A stretch of 42,487 nucleotides of DNA from Bacteriovoracaceae bacterium UBA1511 (GCA_002323535.1 DCQT01000010.1:1-42487), one strand, 5' to 3'. Positions 15,922-25,075 are shown, numbered from the stretch's first letter. Numbers and translations are program-made. Notes: generated from the sequence alone by a model not told the origin.

Positions 15922-17430
15922 ATGAGATTGTATTTTATCTTTTGGGCTTTTTTATTTTCTTTTGATGGTTATTCAGAAGAAGTTGTTTATTATTCAAAAT
16001 ATGACAGACAATTTGGGGTAAAAACAAATAGCCTTGGTACTTTTTATTCAAATTCTTTTAAGCAATATACTTCTGATTTTTCTTTTCAAACAGAGAACTT
16101 AATAGACGCTAGTCTCTCATTGAAAATTGAGCGTTTTTTAGGCTTTTGGATAAACGATTTTAAAAAAAATATGGTGTGTACTAGTCAGGAGTATAGTCAA
16201 TATCGAGACTATCTTAGGTATGTATATAGACTTTTATATATAAGTTTATTGGCAGAGACTCAGGAAGAACTTTCTTTGTATCTATTAAAATTAGGTGGGC
16301 AAAAAATGGATCCCCTGAGAGGGATAGCAGAGTGTAAACCTCAATCTGTTGATATGAAAAAATTTATATCAAGGGCCAGTTCTTTTGACTTTGCTAATCG
16401 GTCTCGTTTAGTGGGAGAACTTTTGCCAAGTGAAAAAAAAGAGTTAATGGCAAAAATTAAAAAGGGAAAAGAGACCTTTATAAATCATTATTTTTGTAAG
16501 ATTCAAGATTGTAAAATCAAAGAATTACTAAGAAATATGAATGATCTTTATGTTTTAATTAATACTGAAATAAGGGCTTTATGTGAAGAAACGGGTTCGT
16601 TGCAGGTAATGGAGAATAAGCAATTACTTCTATCGTTGATTTATAATTCCCCTGCTCTAAATATATTTGAAAGTGATAAAATGAAGAGTGCCTGTTTAAA
16701 TAAAATAAACGATAAGGAACTAAAAAAAGATGGAAGAAAATCTTTAGTTGAATTAATGGGAATGGTGTTGAAGTTCAAGCAGTCAGGGAAGTTCTCTGGT
16801 GTTGTTGGAAATAATGCCTTAGGGAACCTATTCAATTTTGGTGCGCTGAAATATTTTGATAATTTAGGTTTAGGAGACCTAATTTTCGAAGAGGTGAAAG
16901 TAGCAAAAAGTAATAAACCACTTGAAATAAAAAAAATAATAAAAGTAATTAAGAAAAAAAAGATAAGTAAGTCAGTTGTTAAGAAAATTGAAAAAATTGA
17001 ATTAAAAACTAAAAAAGCGGAAGAAAAAAAATACGAGCTATCAGCAATAGAGGAAGCCCTATTGTACTTCCGAGTTAAGGGGAGAGAAGCTCCTGTTGAT
17101 ATGGATAAATTTAGCCTTGATTACCCTGAAATTAAAAAAGATTTTATGAAAAAACAAATTGCCTTGGAGAGGTTTCAAACTAGGAAGTCATTGGGTTTAA
17201 TGAAGCGAGTTGACAAGCTTGGTGAAAAAAACCGACCTTTCCCTCTGAAGTTTTTAAAGTTTTTAATAGACTTCGATTATCATCAGGGCCTCTATAATGT
17301 ATTGGCAGAGATTGGTGGAGATTTTTACGTAGTTAACGATATTGAAAAAAAGAAAAAATCTTTCAAAATTAATTTAAGAAATGATGAGCAAACAAATTAC
17401 AAGTGGAATATTAAGGTTGTCGGCTATTAA
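15922..17430 (+). CDS. Large secreted protein of unknown function after the TRAP genes
   Basis: Not recognised. The 502-aa product has a signal peptide (residues 1-18, cleavage near DGYS) and a helical body with several cysteines. A strongly lysine-rich stretch spans about residues 330-372 (runs such as KVIKKKKISKSVVKK), probably a flexible or coiled linker, before a C-terminal domain of some 130 residues. It begins nine bases after dctM, so it is likely cotranscribed with the TRAP operon; whether it acts with the transporter is unknown. Its 3' end overlaps the convergent DHH gene by 20 bases, and no terminator is visible there. Confidence 0.7.
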   Translation: MRLYFIFWAFLFSFDGYSEEVVYYSKYDRQFGVKTNSLGTFYSNSFKQYTSDFSFQTENLIDASLSLKIERFLGFWINDFKKNMVCTSQEYSQYRDYLRYVYRLLYISLLAETQEELSLYLLKLGGQKMDPLRGIAECKPQSVDMKKFISRASSFDFANRSRLVGELLPSEKKELMAKIKKGKETFINHYFCKIQDCKIKELLRNMNDLYVLINTEIRALCEETGSLQVMENKQLLLSLIYNSPALNIFESDKMKSACLNKINDKELKKDGRKSLVELMGMVLKFKQSGKFSGVVGNNALGNLFNFGALKYFDNLGLGDLIFEEVKVAKSNKPLEIKKIIKVIKKKKISKSVVKKIEKIELKTKKAEEKKYELSAIEEALLYFRVKGREAPVDMDKFSLDYPEIKKDFMKKQIALERFQTRKSLGLMKRVDKLGEKNRPFPLKFLKFLIDFDYHQGLYNVLAEIGGDFYVVNDIEKKKKSFKINLRNDEQTNYKWNIKVVGY

Positions 17431-18394
17431 TTTTTAAAAGAATTATATTAAGTTTTGGAATAATTTTTTGTTGTGCTGCTTTTAAACTACTGTTCATAAC
17501 TGTTGCTGATGAATATGTGTGTCCACCACCACCAAAAACCTCTGCAATAGATCCTACATCAACCCCTGAAAAGGACCTAAAAGAGACCTTAGTCTTATTT
17601 TCATCTATTTCAAAAAACATACATGCTATATCAACACCCTCAACGTGGATAAAGTGATTTATTAGGCCAAAAGTATCATCCAGATCGACATCGTGCTTTG
17701 ATAGAGCTGATTGTGTGACACTCGAATATATCAGCTTACCATCGATCTTGCAGTTTCGAAGGACCAGTCCTGTTAAGTAAATAAAATTCAAATTTTGTTG
17801 TGTATTGATTTTTCTAAAAGCGTCTTTGGGAGAAACTCCTGCATCAATTAGTTCTGAAATAATTTGATGAGTTCTTGATTTCATTGTCGGATAATTAAAA
17901 GAGGAGGTATCAATCAAAATAGCGGTGTACAGACATAAGGCAATTTCTTTATCTAATTTAATTTTTAGTTTTTTTATTAAATTGGCAACGATCTCACCTG
18001 TTGCCACATAGCTTGTGTCTATAAGGTGTAAGGCCTTGACCTCTAATGAGCTCGGGTGGTGATCGATAAAAAGTAACTCTTTTGCATGCTGGTTAATTAA
18101 TTTAACGTTGTCACCTGTTCTTTCAAGATTGTTCGCATCTAGGACAATAAACAAATCAATTTTTTTACTTATTTTTAACTTTGAAAAACACTTAACCTGG
18201 TTAGCTGTGTCAAGGTAAGAGTATTTATGCGCAAGTTCTTTTTCTAGGACTATTTCAACATTTTTCTTTAGCTTCTTTAAAGCGCTAGATAGTGCAATTA
18301 AGCTGCCTATACCGTCTGGATCTGGGACAATATGTGTCGTAAGGATAATGTTTTTAGCATTATTGATTAGTTTTGTAGCTTGCTTTAAATCCAT
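17411..18394 (-). CDS. nrnA: DHH family phosphoesterase, NrnA-like (nanoRNase / pAp phosphatase)
   Basis: A 327-aa cytoplasmic enzyme with the DHH and DHHA1 domains of NrnA, which degrades very short RNAs (and pGpG) and dephosphorylates 3'-phosphoadenosine 5'-phosphate. Metal-binding motifs are in order: HIVPDPDG (H21, D25, D27), VLDANN (D86), IDHHPSS (D111-H113), then IDTSSF; the C-terminal GGGGHTYSSA (288-297) is the DHHA1 substrate-binding loop. Length is typical. It is a single gene, convergent with the 502-aa secreted protein and divergent from the ABC cluster. Confidence 0.9.
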   Translation of the reverse strand: MDLKQATKLINNAKNIILTTHIVPDPDGIGSLIALSSALKKLKKNVEIVLEKELAHKYSYLDTANQVKCFSKLKISKKIDLFIVLDANNLERTGDNVKLINQHAKELLFIDHHPSSLEVKALHLIDTSYVATGEIVANLIKKLKIKLDKEIALCLYTAILIDTSSFNYPTMKSRTHQIISELIDAGVSPKDAFRKINTQQNLNFIYLTGLVLRNCKIDGKLIYSSVTQSALSKHDVDLDDTFGLINHFIHVEGVDIACMFFEIDENKTKVSFRSFSGVDVGSIAEVFGGGGHTYSSATVMNSSLKAAQQKIIPKLNIILLKINSRQP

Positions 18395-18480
18395 TAATCA
18401 CTATCGGAAAACTAATGCGATTATTTTACTAAAATAGCTTACCTGTGTGTTTTGCTCGGGAATGTTTTTTATTTGAGAAT

Positions 18481-18510
18481 TTGAGTAATAAATAAAGTTT
18501 ATTTTATAAT
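18481..18510 (+). promoter_or_regulatory. Possible promoter of the ABC cluster
   Basis: TTGAGT (18481-18486) and a perfect TATAAT (18505-18510), 18-base spacer. Transcription would start near 18517, only about 11 bases before the TTG start and at the edge of its AAAGG ribosome binding site, so the leader would be very short. Confidence 0.4.
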
Positions 18511-18527
18511 ATATAAAAGGATGAAAA

Positions 18528-19367
18528 TTGATTGAAATGGCCAAAATAAAGCAAGAACACATATTGATAAATATAGAGGAGAGGTATTCAAGTAACTTTA
18601 CCTTATTGGCCACAGGTGTGGAGCTAGAGCCGGGAATTATAACAGGGGTATTCGGTAGGAATGGCTCAGGGAAAACATCGTTTCTTAGAAGTTTGTCCAG
18701 GTATAAGCTAGATTATGAAAAAGAGAATAAGTTCTCTTTTATTGAAACAATACCAAAGGAGTGGTCTCACCTCAGCTGCGGATGTATTTTAAGTTTTTTG
18801 AACACCAAGTTCAATAATCTCACTATTGATAAAAGTTTAATGAATGCTTGTGGAATAAAAGAAATTCAGAAGAAAAAAGTAAAAGAATTATCCACTGGCC
18901 AATATCAACGTCTCATAAATTTCATTAACCTTTTAAAAAGAGACAAAATCGTTCTTCTTGATGAGCCATTTAACGGCCTTGATTCAGAATTTAAATCCAA
19001 GCTTATCGCTTATCTTAAAAATGAGAGTATATCTGTTGTTTTAGTTGCTCATCAGGTTGATATTCTCAAAACTATTTGTGAGAAATTCCTGTTAGTTGAA
19101 TCTGGCGAGGTAAAAGAGATAAGTGAAAAGGAGAGTTTCGGGTTTTGTAATGAGGAAAGTTATATTTTTAAGTTTAAAGAAAAATTATCTTGCTCGAACC
19201 TTTTAGAGTACCTTGGATTTGAAGATGATTTATATCAATACCGTGCTTTAAACTTAATCGAAGGAATCGATATTAATAAGATTTCAGAAGTTTTGAAAAG
19301 ATATCCCAAAGAGTTTGTAGAAATGAAAAAAGTCGACGGAGATTTGAGTTTTAAAGGAGAACATTAA
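18528..19367 (+). CDS. ABC transporter ATP-binding protein (GldA-like)
   Basis: A 279-aa nucleotide-binding subunit: Walker A GRNGSGKTS (43-51), signature LSTGQ (121-125), Walker B IVLLDE (141-146), D-loop GLD and switch His H175. The segment where the Q-loop glutamine is expected (about 70-80, FIETIPKEW) has no glutamine, so the protein is divergent. The last 80 residues form an extra C-terminal domain. The TTG at 18528 has AAAGG 7 bases upstream; the later ATG at 18537 is spaced too far. The following permease, auxiliary protein and DUF4340-like gene give the order of Gld-type ABC systems. Substrate unknown. Confidence 0.88.
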   Translation: MIEMAKIKQEHILINIEERYSSNFTLLATGVELEPGIITGVFGRNGSGKTSFLRSLSRYKLDYEKENKFSFIETIPKEWSHLSCGCILSFLNTKFNNLTIDKSLMNACGIKEIQKKKVKELSTGQYQRLINFINLLKRDKIVLLDEPFNGLDSEFKSKLIAYLKNESISVVLVAHQVDILKTICEKFLLVESGEVKEISEKESFGFCNEESYIFKFKEKLSCSNLLEYLGFEDDLYQYRALNLIEGIDINKISEVLKRYPKEFVEMKKVDGDLSFKGEH

Positions 19368-19368
19368 G

Positions 19369-20097
19369 TTGAGAGATGTAGCTTGGTTCATTCGATTTAA
19401 TATATTTTCTCAAATTAAAAAGCTTAGCTATTTATTTTTTTTATTCTCATTTATGTTGATTGCAGGGTTTCTCTTCTTTGAGTATGTTGATCAGACTAGC
19501 AAAGAAGTATTAAATTGGAACGAAAAGATAATTGCTCCAGTTTTAGGTAACCTGCACTTCCTTTTTATGATTTTTATACCTATCATTACCTACATAACTT
19601 CATCTTTAGTTTTTAGTGATGAGGGTAGGAAACTTTGCTGTTTCCTTGAGCTAACTCCGATTTCTTGGCAAATAAGTAATTATCTGTTCTGTTTATTTCA
19701 GGTTCTGTTATTACACGTACTTATTTTTCCATTTGTATTCTATATATTTCACCTTGGTTATGATGACTGGAGCTTTTTTTCCAATCTTAGTATCACTCTT
19801 TTTTTGATCAGTTCTTGCTTATGTACAATTAGTTTTTTTATAAGGTCTAAGGTTAAGAGCCCATTGGTCTTCATTCTATTTTATATATTCATTTTTTGCT
19901 TTTTTTATCTAATCGGACTAGGAGGGAATTATGTCAATAGCTTCGTCCTTATTGAATTCTTTAAGTCAATATCATTCTCTGTTATATTTGATTCTGCACT
20001 AAGTGGCTTATTCTCATTTAAAAATTTATTTTATTTAATTACTGTGAGCGCGAGCTTTTTTTACATGTCTTTAAATTTTTCAGAAAAAAGAGGGTAG
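19369..20097 (+). CDS. ABC-2 type permease (GldF-like)
   Basis: A 242-aa inner-membrane protein with six predicted transmembrane segments (about residues 17-38, 56-80, 103-130, 139-158, 164-185 and 220-238), the usual topology of ABC-2 permeases. It starts at a TTG one base after the ATPase stop, with AAAGGAG inside the upstream gene; the next in-frame ATG lies within the first membrane helix. Gene order identifies it as partner of the ATPase. Sequence motifs are weak, so family membership rests on topology and context. Confidence 0.82.
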   Translation: MRDVAWFIRFNIFSQIKKLSYLFFLFSFMLIAGFLFFEYVDQTSKEVLNWNEKIIAPVLGNLHFLFMIFIPIITYITSSLVFSDEGRKLCCFLELTPISWQISNYLFCLFQVLLLHVLIFPFVFYIFHLGYDDWSFFSNLSITLFLISSCLCTISFFIRSKVKSPLVFILFYIFIFCFFYLIGLGGNYVNSFVLIEFFKSISFSVIFDSALSGLFSFKNLFYLITVSASFFYMSLNFSEKRG

Positions 20098-20107
20098 GAG
20101 TGGTAAA

Positions 20108-21406
20108 TTGAAGATTTTAAAACAGATCTCTTTTTTATTTTCCATATTCCTCTTGAATATGATCGTAGCTTATAAAGTAAGCGATTCTCTTATTATTGAT
20201 TACTCTACTAAAAGCTTTACACGAGAAACGATTGAAATACTTTCAAATCTGAAAATAAAAAAAGTTAAGGCGGAAGTTTTTCATGATGAGTCTTCAAAAA
20301 TTAGACTAGCAAATATTTTCTCCCTTTTGAAAAATTACATCGAACCATTGAATGTTGAATTCTTTGAAGCTGATTATGAGCCAGGTAGGATAAAGAAACA
20401 CAATATAACTAAAATTCCATCTACGGTTTTAACTTTGGATGGAAAAAAAATTATTCTAGAAGATCATAGTGAACTAAGTATCGTAAATTCTTTTCTGGCC
20501 GCAAAAAAAAATAAAATGAAGAGAATTATTTTCTTAAAAGGCCAAGGACAACGCTCGCTCGATGATAATTCATCCGTTGGTATAGGTCATTTAATCGAGA
20601 GAATTGATAAAGATATTTTCAATGTTTTGAGTCTAGACCTTCTCCAAATTGAAAAGATTGATAGTAATGACTTATTAATTTCAATTGGGCAAAAAAGAGA
20701 CTTTAGCGATAAAGAGCTAGATAAGATTTTGGCAGCAAGAGAATCCGGTGCAGACTTTATGTTTTTCATTGATCCATATTTTAAAGAAGCCTCTTTGAAA
20801 AAATTAAATAGTTTCTTAGGTGGGTACAATTTAAAATTGAGACCTGGTTATCTGAAAATTAGAGATGGATTCGTGGATGGGTCTAATGGATTAGCTCCGC
20901 TTTTTAATGACAAAGTTTTCCATGGGAAAAAGTTAGATAGAGTATTCTTTCCTTTCTCAACAGCAATTTTCTCTAGTGAAAAATTAGATCATGAGAATGA
21001 CTTTTTTATTCCTGAAGGAAATGCTGCATTTTTGACGGACATAAACATTGCTAATAATTTGAATTTTGAAGAATTTGCAATTAAAAAATTTAAAATTAGT
21101 AATTTGTCTCGAAAGTATTTCAATGGAAATGAATCAAATCTTTTTATTCTAGGTAATTCTACTTTTTTACAAAATAAATTCAAAAATTTATTTGACACTC
21201 GTGGCTTGTTTCTAAAGATGGTTGATATCTGTGCTAAGGATAATGCGGTGAAGTCATTAAATATTCCCTTGCGAAAAGAGAAAGAATTTGTCCTAGAAAA
21301 AAAGTTAGAATATTCAAAATTCTTTTTGTATTCCTCTGTGTTTTTCTTTTTGTTGATAAGTTTACTTCTTAATTTTTTCAAGCCAAAGAGAAAATATCTT
21401 TTATGA
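20108..21406 (+). CDS. GldG-like ABC auxiliary protein
   Basis: A 432-aa membrane protein with one N-terminal helix (about residues 7-24), a large periplasmic domain and one C-terminal helix (about 402-424) followed by a short basic tail. This layout, the FTRETIEILSNLKIKKVKAEVF opening and the GQGQRS...GIGHLIERI region are those of GldG/ABC_transp_aux proteins, which in Bacteroidota work with GldA and GldF in gliding and in other bacteria accompany ABC-2 exporters. The start is a TTG with TAGGAG at correct spacing. It overlaps the next gene by four bases. Homology is distant; the assignment rests on architecture and gene order. Confidence 0.75.
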   Translation: MKILKQISFLFSIFLLNMIVAYKVSDSLIIDYSTKSFTRETIEILSNLKIKKVKAEVFHDESSKIRLANIFSLLKNYIEPLNVEFFEADYEPGRIKKHNITKIPSTVLTLDGKKIILEDHSELSIVNSFLAAKKNKMKRIIFLKGQGQRSLDDNSSVGIGHLIERIDKDIFNVLSLDLLQIEKIDSNDLLISIGQKRDFSDKELDKILAARESGADFMFFIDPYFKEASLKKLNSFLGGYNLKLRPGYLKIRDGFVDGSNGLAPLFNDKVFHGKKLDRVFFPFSTAIFSSEKLDHENDFFIPEGNAAFLTDINIANNLNFEEFAIKKFKISNLSRKYFNGNESNLFILGNSTFLQNKFKNLFDTRGLFLKMVDICAKDNAVKSLNIPLRKEKEFVLEKKLEYSKFFLYSSVFFFLLISLLLNFFKPKRKYLL

Positions 21407-22635
21407 AAGTTCTTGGCTTAGTAAATCTTATTTTAATTCTGATGGCGTATTTTTTTGTCGAAAAAGATGCTGTAGAAAAGCTTAAGAAGACTCGTTTGAA
21501 TTCGTATCTTTTTAGTGATGAAGTAATTATTCGTTTGAATGATATAAAACTAGCTAGGGCGAAGCTTTTAAAGGTTGATAATTGGTCACTGGCAAATTAT
21601 CCGAGTTTTAATTTAGATCAAGAAAAAATAGAGAAATTTTTGAAACAACTTCAAAATATAAAGATTGAAAAAAGATTGCCTGATGATTTTAAATTTAAAG
21701 GATTATGTGAGTTATCTTTGGGTGATAAATTAACCTTGAACATTGGGAATAAAACAAATTATAGCGAAAATTTTTATATTCAATTAAATAATGAAAGTTT
21801 TCTAGTAAGAGACTTAACTCCCCAAACAAAACCTCTTCCAAAAGAAGTATATCGTTTAAACCCTTATAAGCACCTTAGGCTTTTAAGTTTTTGTGAATCG
21901 AGAAATTTTGATCTTGTTAGTAAACTTATATTTAAAAATTATAAGATAGAGCATTTAGGCTTCGACTACTTCACTGGAAGTTCTTTTAAGTTGAATTTCT
22001 CAAACTTTTCTGGAGAACCGTTACCATTTAATAATCATAGGTTTAGTCAGTATGCGATGAGTGAATTTAGAAAACAACTTTTGAGTGTTAAGGTAGATCG
22101 ATATTTTAAAGACAAGCCTTTTGACTCAGGTACTCGAGTTTTGACCCTGTCGGTTAATGAAAAAATGATCTTTGAAATATATAGATCGGGTAAAAATAAT
22201 TACATTTATTCAAAAGATCAATCTATATGGGGAGAGCTTGCCAACAGCATTTTTGCAAACACCTTTTATCAAGATTTTTGGGAGACTAATATCTTAACAA
22301 GAGCCAAAACAAGAATATGTGTTCATTACAGAGAGTCAAAAAGCTCTTGTTTTTCATATAAATCGGGAGTGATAAGCGATAGCGACACAATTTATTTGGA
22401 TTTTAATAATCTATACAAAACATTAGATGCCATATCTAAGAATGCTTTACTTGTAAAAAAAATAGATAATGATAAGAAATTTGAGTTTCCTTATGATTTT
22501 ATCCTTGAATTTAACTTCAACAAGTTTTTGGTAAAAAAAGCAAAGAGGATAATAACTGTCATAGATTTTCAAAATAACTTTCAATATGAGTACCTTATCA
22601 AGCAAGATTCGCCTAAGGTGAGCGCTTTGAATTAA
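21403..22635 (+). CDS. DUF4340-like protein of the Gld-type ABC cluster
   Basis: A 410-aa protein with an N-terminal membrane helix (residues 1-18) and a periplasmic remainder. The pattern of an N-terminal anchor, a segment like EVIIRLNDIKLARAKLLKVDNWSLANYP, then FNLDQEKIEKFLKQLQNIKIEKRL fits DUF4340 proteins, which typically follow GldG-like genes. The sequence is divergent and lacks the common internal repeat that I could identify with certainty. The ATG overlaps the GldG-like stop (ATGA). Role unknown; probably part of the same membrane complex. Confidence 0.65.
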   Translation: MKVLGLVNLILILMAYFFVEKDAVEKLKKTRLNSYLFSDEVIIRLNDIKLARAKLLKVDNWSLANYPSFNLDQEKIEKFLKQLQNIKIEKRLPDDFKFKGLCELSLGDKLTLNIGNKTNYSENFYIQLNNESFLVRDLTPQTKPLPKEVYRLNPYKHLRLLSFCESRNFDLVSKLIFKNYKIEHLGFDYFTGSSFKLNFSNFSGEPLPFNNHRFSQYAMSEFRKQLLSVKVDRYFKDKPFDSGTRVLTLSVNEKMIFEIYRSGKNNYIYSKDQSIWGELANSIFANTFYQDFWETNILTRAKTRICVHYRESKSSCFSYKSGVISDSDTIYLDFNNLYKTLDAISKNALLVKKIDNDKKFEFPYDFILEFNFNKFLVKKAKRIITVIDFQNNFQYEYLIKQDSPKVSALN

Positions 22636-22651
22636 TTAAAAGAGAGATTTA

Positions 22652-23251
22652 GTGAACATAGATATAAATCAATTAACAACGTATTTATTTTCTCCACGAA
22701 AAGTATATGAGGAAGATATTTTTGTCCTCAGAAAACAGAGGGTTTTTGAGATTATTCTTTTAGGGTGGCTTTGCTATGCGTTTTTTGGATTTATAAATAT
22801 TTCTATCGTTTCTTTTTTAAGCTCCGGCGTATTAAATTCTGTTTTTGATGGAAAGTTTCTAATAGACCTTGGTTTAGATTTTTTGGTTCGGTATAAGATT
22901 ATTATATATTTATCCTCTGTTTTTATTTTCCCCCTCAGTAGGCTAATTTTGTACTATTACTTATCTTTCACCCTTCAGGTTTTTAGGGGGACCAATGACC
23001 CGTCTGATTTTAAACCTGACCCCAAAGATCATGTCTTTTATGCGGATATTTTTTATTTGGTACCTTTTATTGGGGGGACATGTCGTTTTTTCGCTGCGTT
23101 AATTTACTTCTATCAATCAATGAGGATGGGTAGTCGCTTAAATAATTTTGAGATTTTGGCAATCTTTTTAATGCCATTTGCCTTTCTTTTTTGTGTAGGT
23201 CTAAGTTTCATTATGGGCTCAATATTATTATTTAATTTATTGGGTTCTTAA
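22652..23251 (+). CDS. Small multi-pass membrane protein, possibly Yip1-like
   Basis: A 199-aa inner-membrane protein starting at GTG with an AAGAGAG site upstream. It opens with a soluble stretch containing YLFSPRKVYEED, then has about five hydrophobic helices. A short N-terminal 'SPRKVYE' segment ahead of five helices resembles Yip1-domain proteins of bacteria, but the similarity is weak. It is 16 bases after the DUF4340-like gene, so it probably belongs to the ABC transcript. A small hairpin overlaps its stop. Confidence 0.6.
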   Translation: MNIDINQLTTYLFSPRKVYEEDIFVLRKQRVFEIILLGWLCYAFFGFINISIVSFLSSGVLNSVFDGKFLIDLGLDFLVRYKIIIYLSSVFIFPLSRLILYYYLSFTLQVFRGTNDPSDFKPDPKDHVFYADIFYLVPFIGGTCRFFAALIYFYQSMRMGSRLNNFEILAIFLMPFAFLFCVGLSFIMGSILLFNLLGS

Positions 23252-23263
23252 CCCATTAATTTA
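23241..23263 (+). terminator. Weak terminator at the end of the ABC cluster
   Basis: TGGGTT (23241-23246) pairs with AACCCA (23250-23255) over a 3-base loop and is followed by T-rich sequence. The stop codon at 23249-23251 is inside the hairpin. Confidence 0.35.
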
Positions 23264-23351
23264 TTTTGATTCTATTATTTATCTGAATTTATGGTTTGCT
23301 TAGATTAGGTTTTTCTGGAATTATTATCTCTGGTTTTTTAGGGAGGAAATT

Positions 23352-23981
23352 TTGCTACCAGGTCAGTTTTTTACGGGCTCAATTGAAGTTGTTTGTGGCC
23401 CAATGTTCAGTGGAAAAACAGAGGAATTGATAAGAAGAGTTAAAAGGGCTCAGATAGCAAAACAGAAAATCCAAATTTTCAAACCGGAAATTGACAATAG
23501 ATATCATGATGAAAAGGTTGTCAGCCATTCATCTCTTTCAATAGAGGCTAAGCCAGTTACTAGCAGTTCAGACATTCTAGGTAATGTTTTTGACTCAACT
23601 AGAATTATTGCAATTGATGAAATTCAATTTTTCGACGACGCAATCATAGATGTTGTTTCTAGACTTGCGAGAAGAGGCTGCAGAGTTATTTGTGCTGGGT
23701 TGGATCAAGACTACAAGGGAAATCCTTTTGGCCCGATTCCCCATTTGTTGGCCATCGCAGACAGTGTTATGAAAGTGCAGGCAATTTGTACAGTCTGTGG
23801 TTCACCTGCTTCAAAAACTTATCGTAAAGTTGAGCAAAATCGACATGAGCAAGTGATTGTTGGTGAAACAGAAATGTATGAAGCAAGATGTAGGGCTCAT
23901 ATCGACTACTTTGAGGAACTTCTTGTTCCGTTAAGCCAGCTTCAAGATAAAAATAGTCAACATCAGCCTATTGTTAACTAG
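23352..23981 (+). CDS. tdk: Thymidine kinase (type II)
   Basis: Phosphorylates thymidine to dTMP with ATP in the pyrimidine salvage pathway. The 209-aa protein has the P-loop GPMFSGKT (16-23), the Walker-B-like IIAIDEIQFF segment near residue 80, the GLDQDYKGNPFG loop and a zinc site formed by CTVC and the CRAH pair. These are diagnostic for the bacterial type II family, and the length is normal. It starts at a TTG with GGGAGGAAA upstream; the next Met lies in the P-loop, so TTG must be used. It is separated by 100 bases from the ABC cluster and probably has its own promoter. For a predator, thymidine salvage from prey would be useful (inference). Confidence 0.93.
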   Translation: MLPGQFFTGSIEVVCGPMFSGKTEELIRRVKRAQIAKQKIQIFKPEIDNRYHDEKVVSHSSLSIEAKPVTSSSDILGNVFDSTRIIAIDEIQFFDDAIIDVVSRLARRGCRVICAGLDQDYKGNPFGPIPHLLAIADSVMKVQAICTVCGSPASKTYRKVEQNRHEQVIVGETEMYEARCRAHIDYFEELLVPLSQLQDKNSQHQPIVN

Positions 23982-24049
23982 TTTTACTTATACAAATTCC
24001 TCTAAGTTTCTTAAAATGTTCCAGTAGTTTTTCACATTAGAGGTGAGCC

Positions 24050-25075
24050 ATGAAAAAAACTAGCTTTAGTGGATCAGTAAGGGTCGACCTTATAGGTGGA
24101 ACACTTGATATCTACCCAATAAATGTTGTGTTAGAGGAAGTTTTTACATTAAATTGTGCAACATCCCTAATGGCATCTGTTGAAATTGAAGATTCAGATG
24201 ATAATACTTTCAGACTAGAGTCTAAGGACTATGGCCTTGTAAAAGAGTATAGCGTGGACAAGCTAAAGTCATTTTCCTACTCCGAGCAGGAGCTAGGTCC
24301 ATTAAAATTTCTTATGTTGATTCTTAAGGAACTTCAACCTTCTTCTGGATTAAGAATTACACTAAGTTCAAATGCGCCAACAGGTTCAGGACTAGGCGGC
24401 TCAAGCTCTATGGGCTGTGTTTTCTTTTATGCTCTTGCTGAGCATTTAAATGTAAAAATATCAAAGTATAATATTATTGAAATAATCCAAAGAATTGAAT
24501 CAAAAATCCTAAACCAAGGACCTGCTGGTTATCAAGATTATTACCCTTCTCTTTTTGGCGGTGTTTTATCCCTAGGGTCAAAAATGTCAGGAGTATCCGT
24601 TGAGCAGATTTATACCCCTGAGCTTGCGAGGTACCTACAAGAAAGAATTACTTTAGTATTCTCAGGTGAAAGCCGAAAATCGGGTATTAATAATTGGGAA
24701 GTATATAAAAACTTTTTTGATAGAGACGAGGGCGTTGTTCTAGGTCTCTCTAAGATTAGAGACTGCTCACTAAGGGCATTAGAGGCATTGAAAAGTCAAA
24801 ATTATGAGGCTTTTCTAGAGGAAGTTTCTCGTGAAGGCCGGCTGCGTGAGAGCCTTTTCGAAGGAATCATGACTCCAGGAATGGTGAAGCTTAAGTCAGT
24901 ACTTAAAACAAGTCTTGAAAGCTTCCGAGGAATAAAGGTTTGTGGTGCTGGTGGTGGAGGCTGCTTTTTGATCATCTCTGATCAAAAAAGTGAGGTGAAC
25001 TCACTTGTAGAAAGCAATGGGATGGAAGTTTTGCCGTTTGAGATAATGCAACCTGTAGGAAAACTCAATGATTGA
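24050..25075 (+). CDS. GHMP family sugar kinase (HddA-like)
   Basis: A 341-aa GHMP kinase: motif 1 near residues 7-20 (SGSVRVDLIGGTLDI), motif 2 APTGSGLGGSSS (109-120) for phosphate binding, and motif 3 VCGAGGGGCFLI near residue 305. The RVDLIGGTLD form and the length are closest to the galactokinase/mevalonate-kinase-like predicted kinases that include D-glycero-D-manno-heptose 7-phosphate kinase. No other heptose or sugar-nucleotide gene is nearby, so the substrate is open. GAGGTGA gives a good ribosome binding site. The next gene overlaps its end by eight bases, indicating coupling. Confidence 0.82.
   Translation: MKKTSFSGSVRVDLIGGTLDIYPINVVLEEVFTLNCATSLMASVEIEDSDDNTFRLESKDYGLVKEYSVDKLKSFSYSEQELGPLKFLMLILKELQPSSGLRITLSSNAPTGSGLGGSSSMGCVFFYALAEHLNVKISKYNIIEIIQRIESKILNQGPAGYQDYYPSLFGGVLSLGSKMSGVSVEQIYTPELARYLQERITLVFSGESRKSGINNWEVYKNFFDRDEGVVLGLSKIRDCSLRALEALKSQNYEAFLEEVSREGRLRESLFEGIMTPGMVKLKSVLKTSLESFRGIKVCGAGGGGCFLIISDQKSEVNSLVESNGMEVLPFEIMQPVGKLND

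Noticed and set aside
20989..21381. 130-codon reverse open frame inside the GldG-like gene
   Set aside because: Low-complexity Asn/Lys/Phe composition, no ribosome binding site, opposite a coding gene in a continuous operon.
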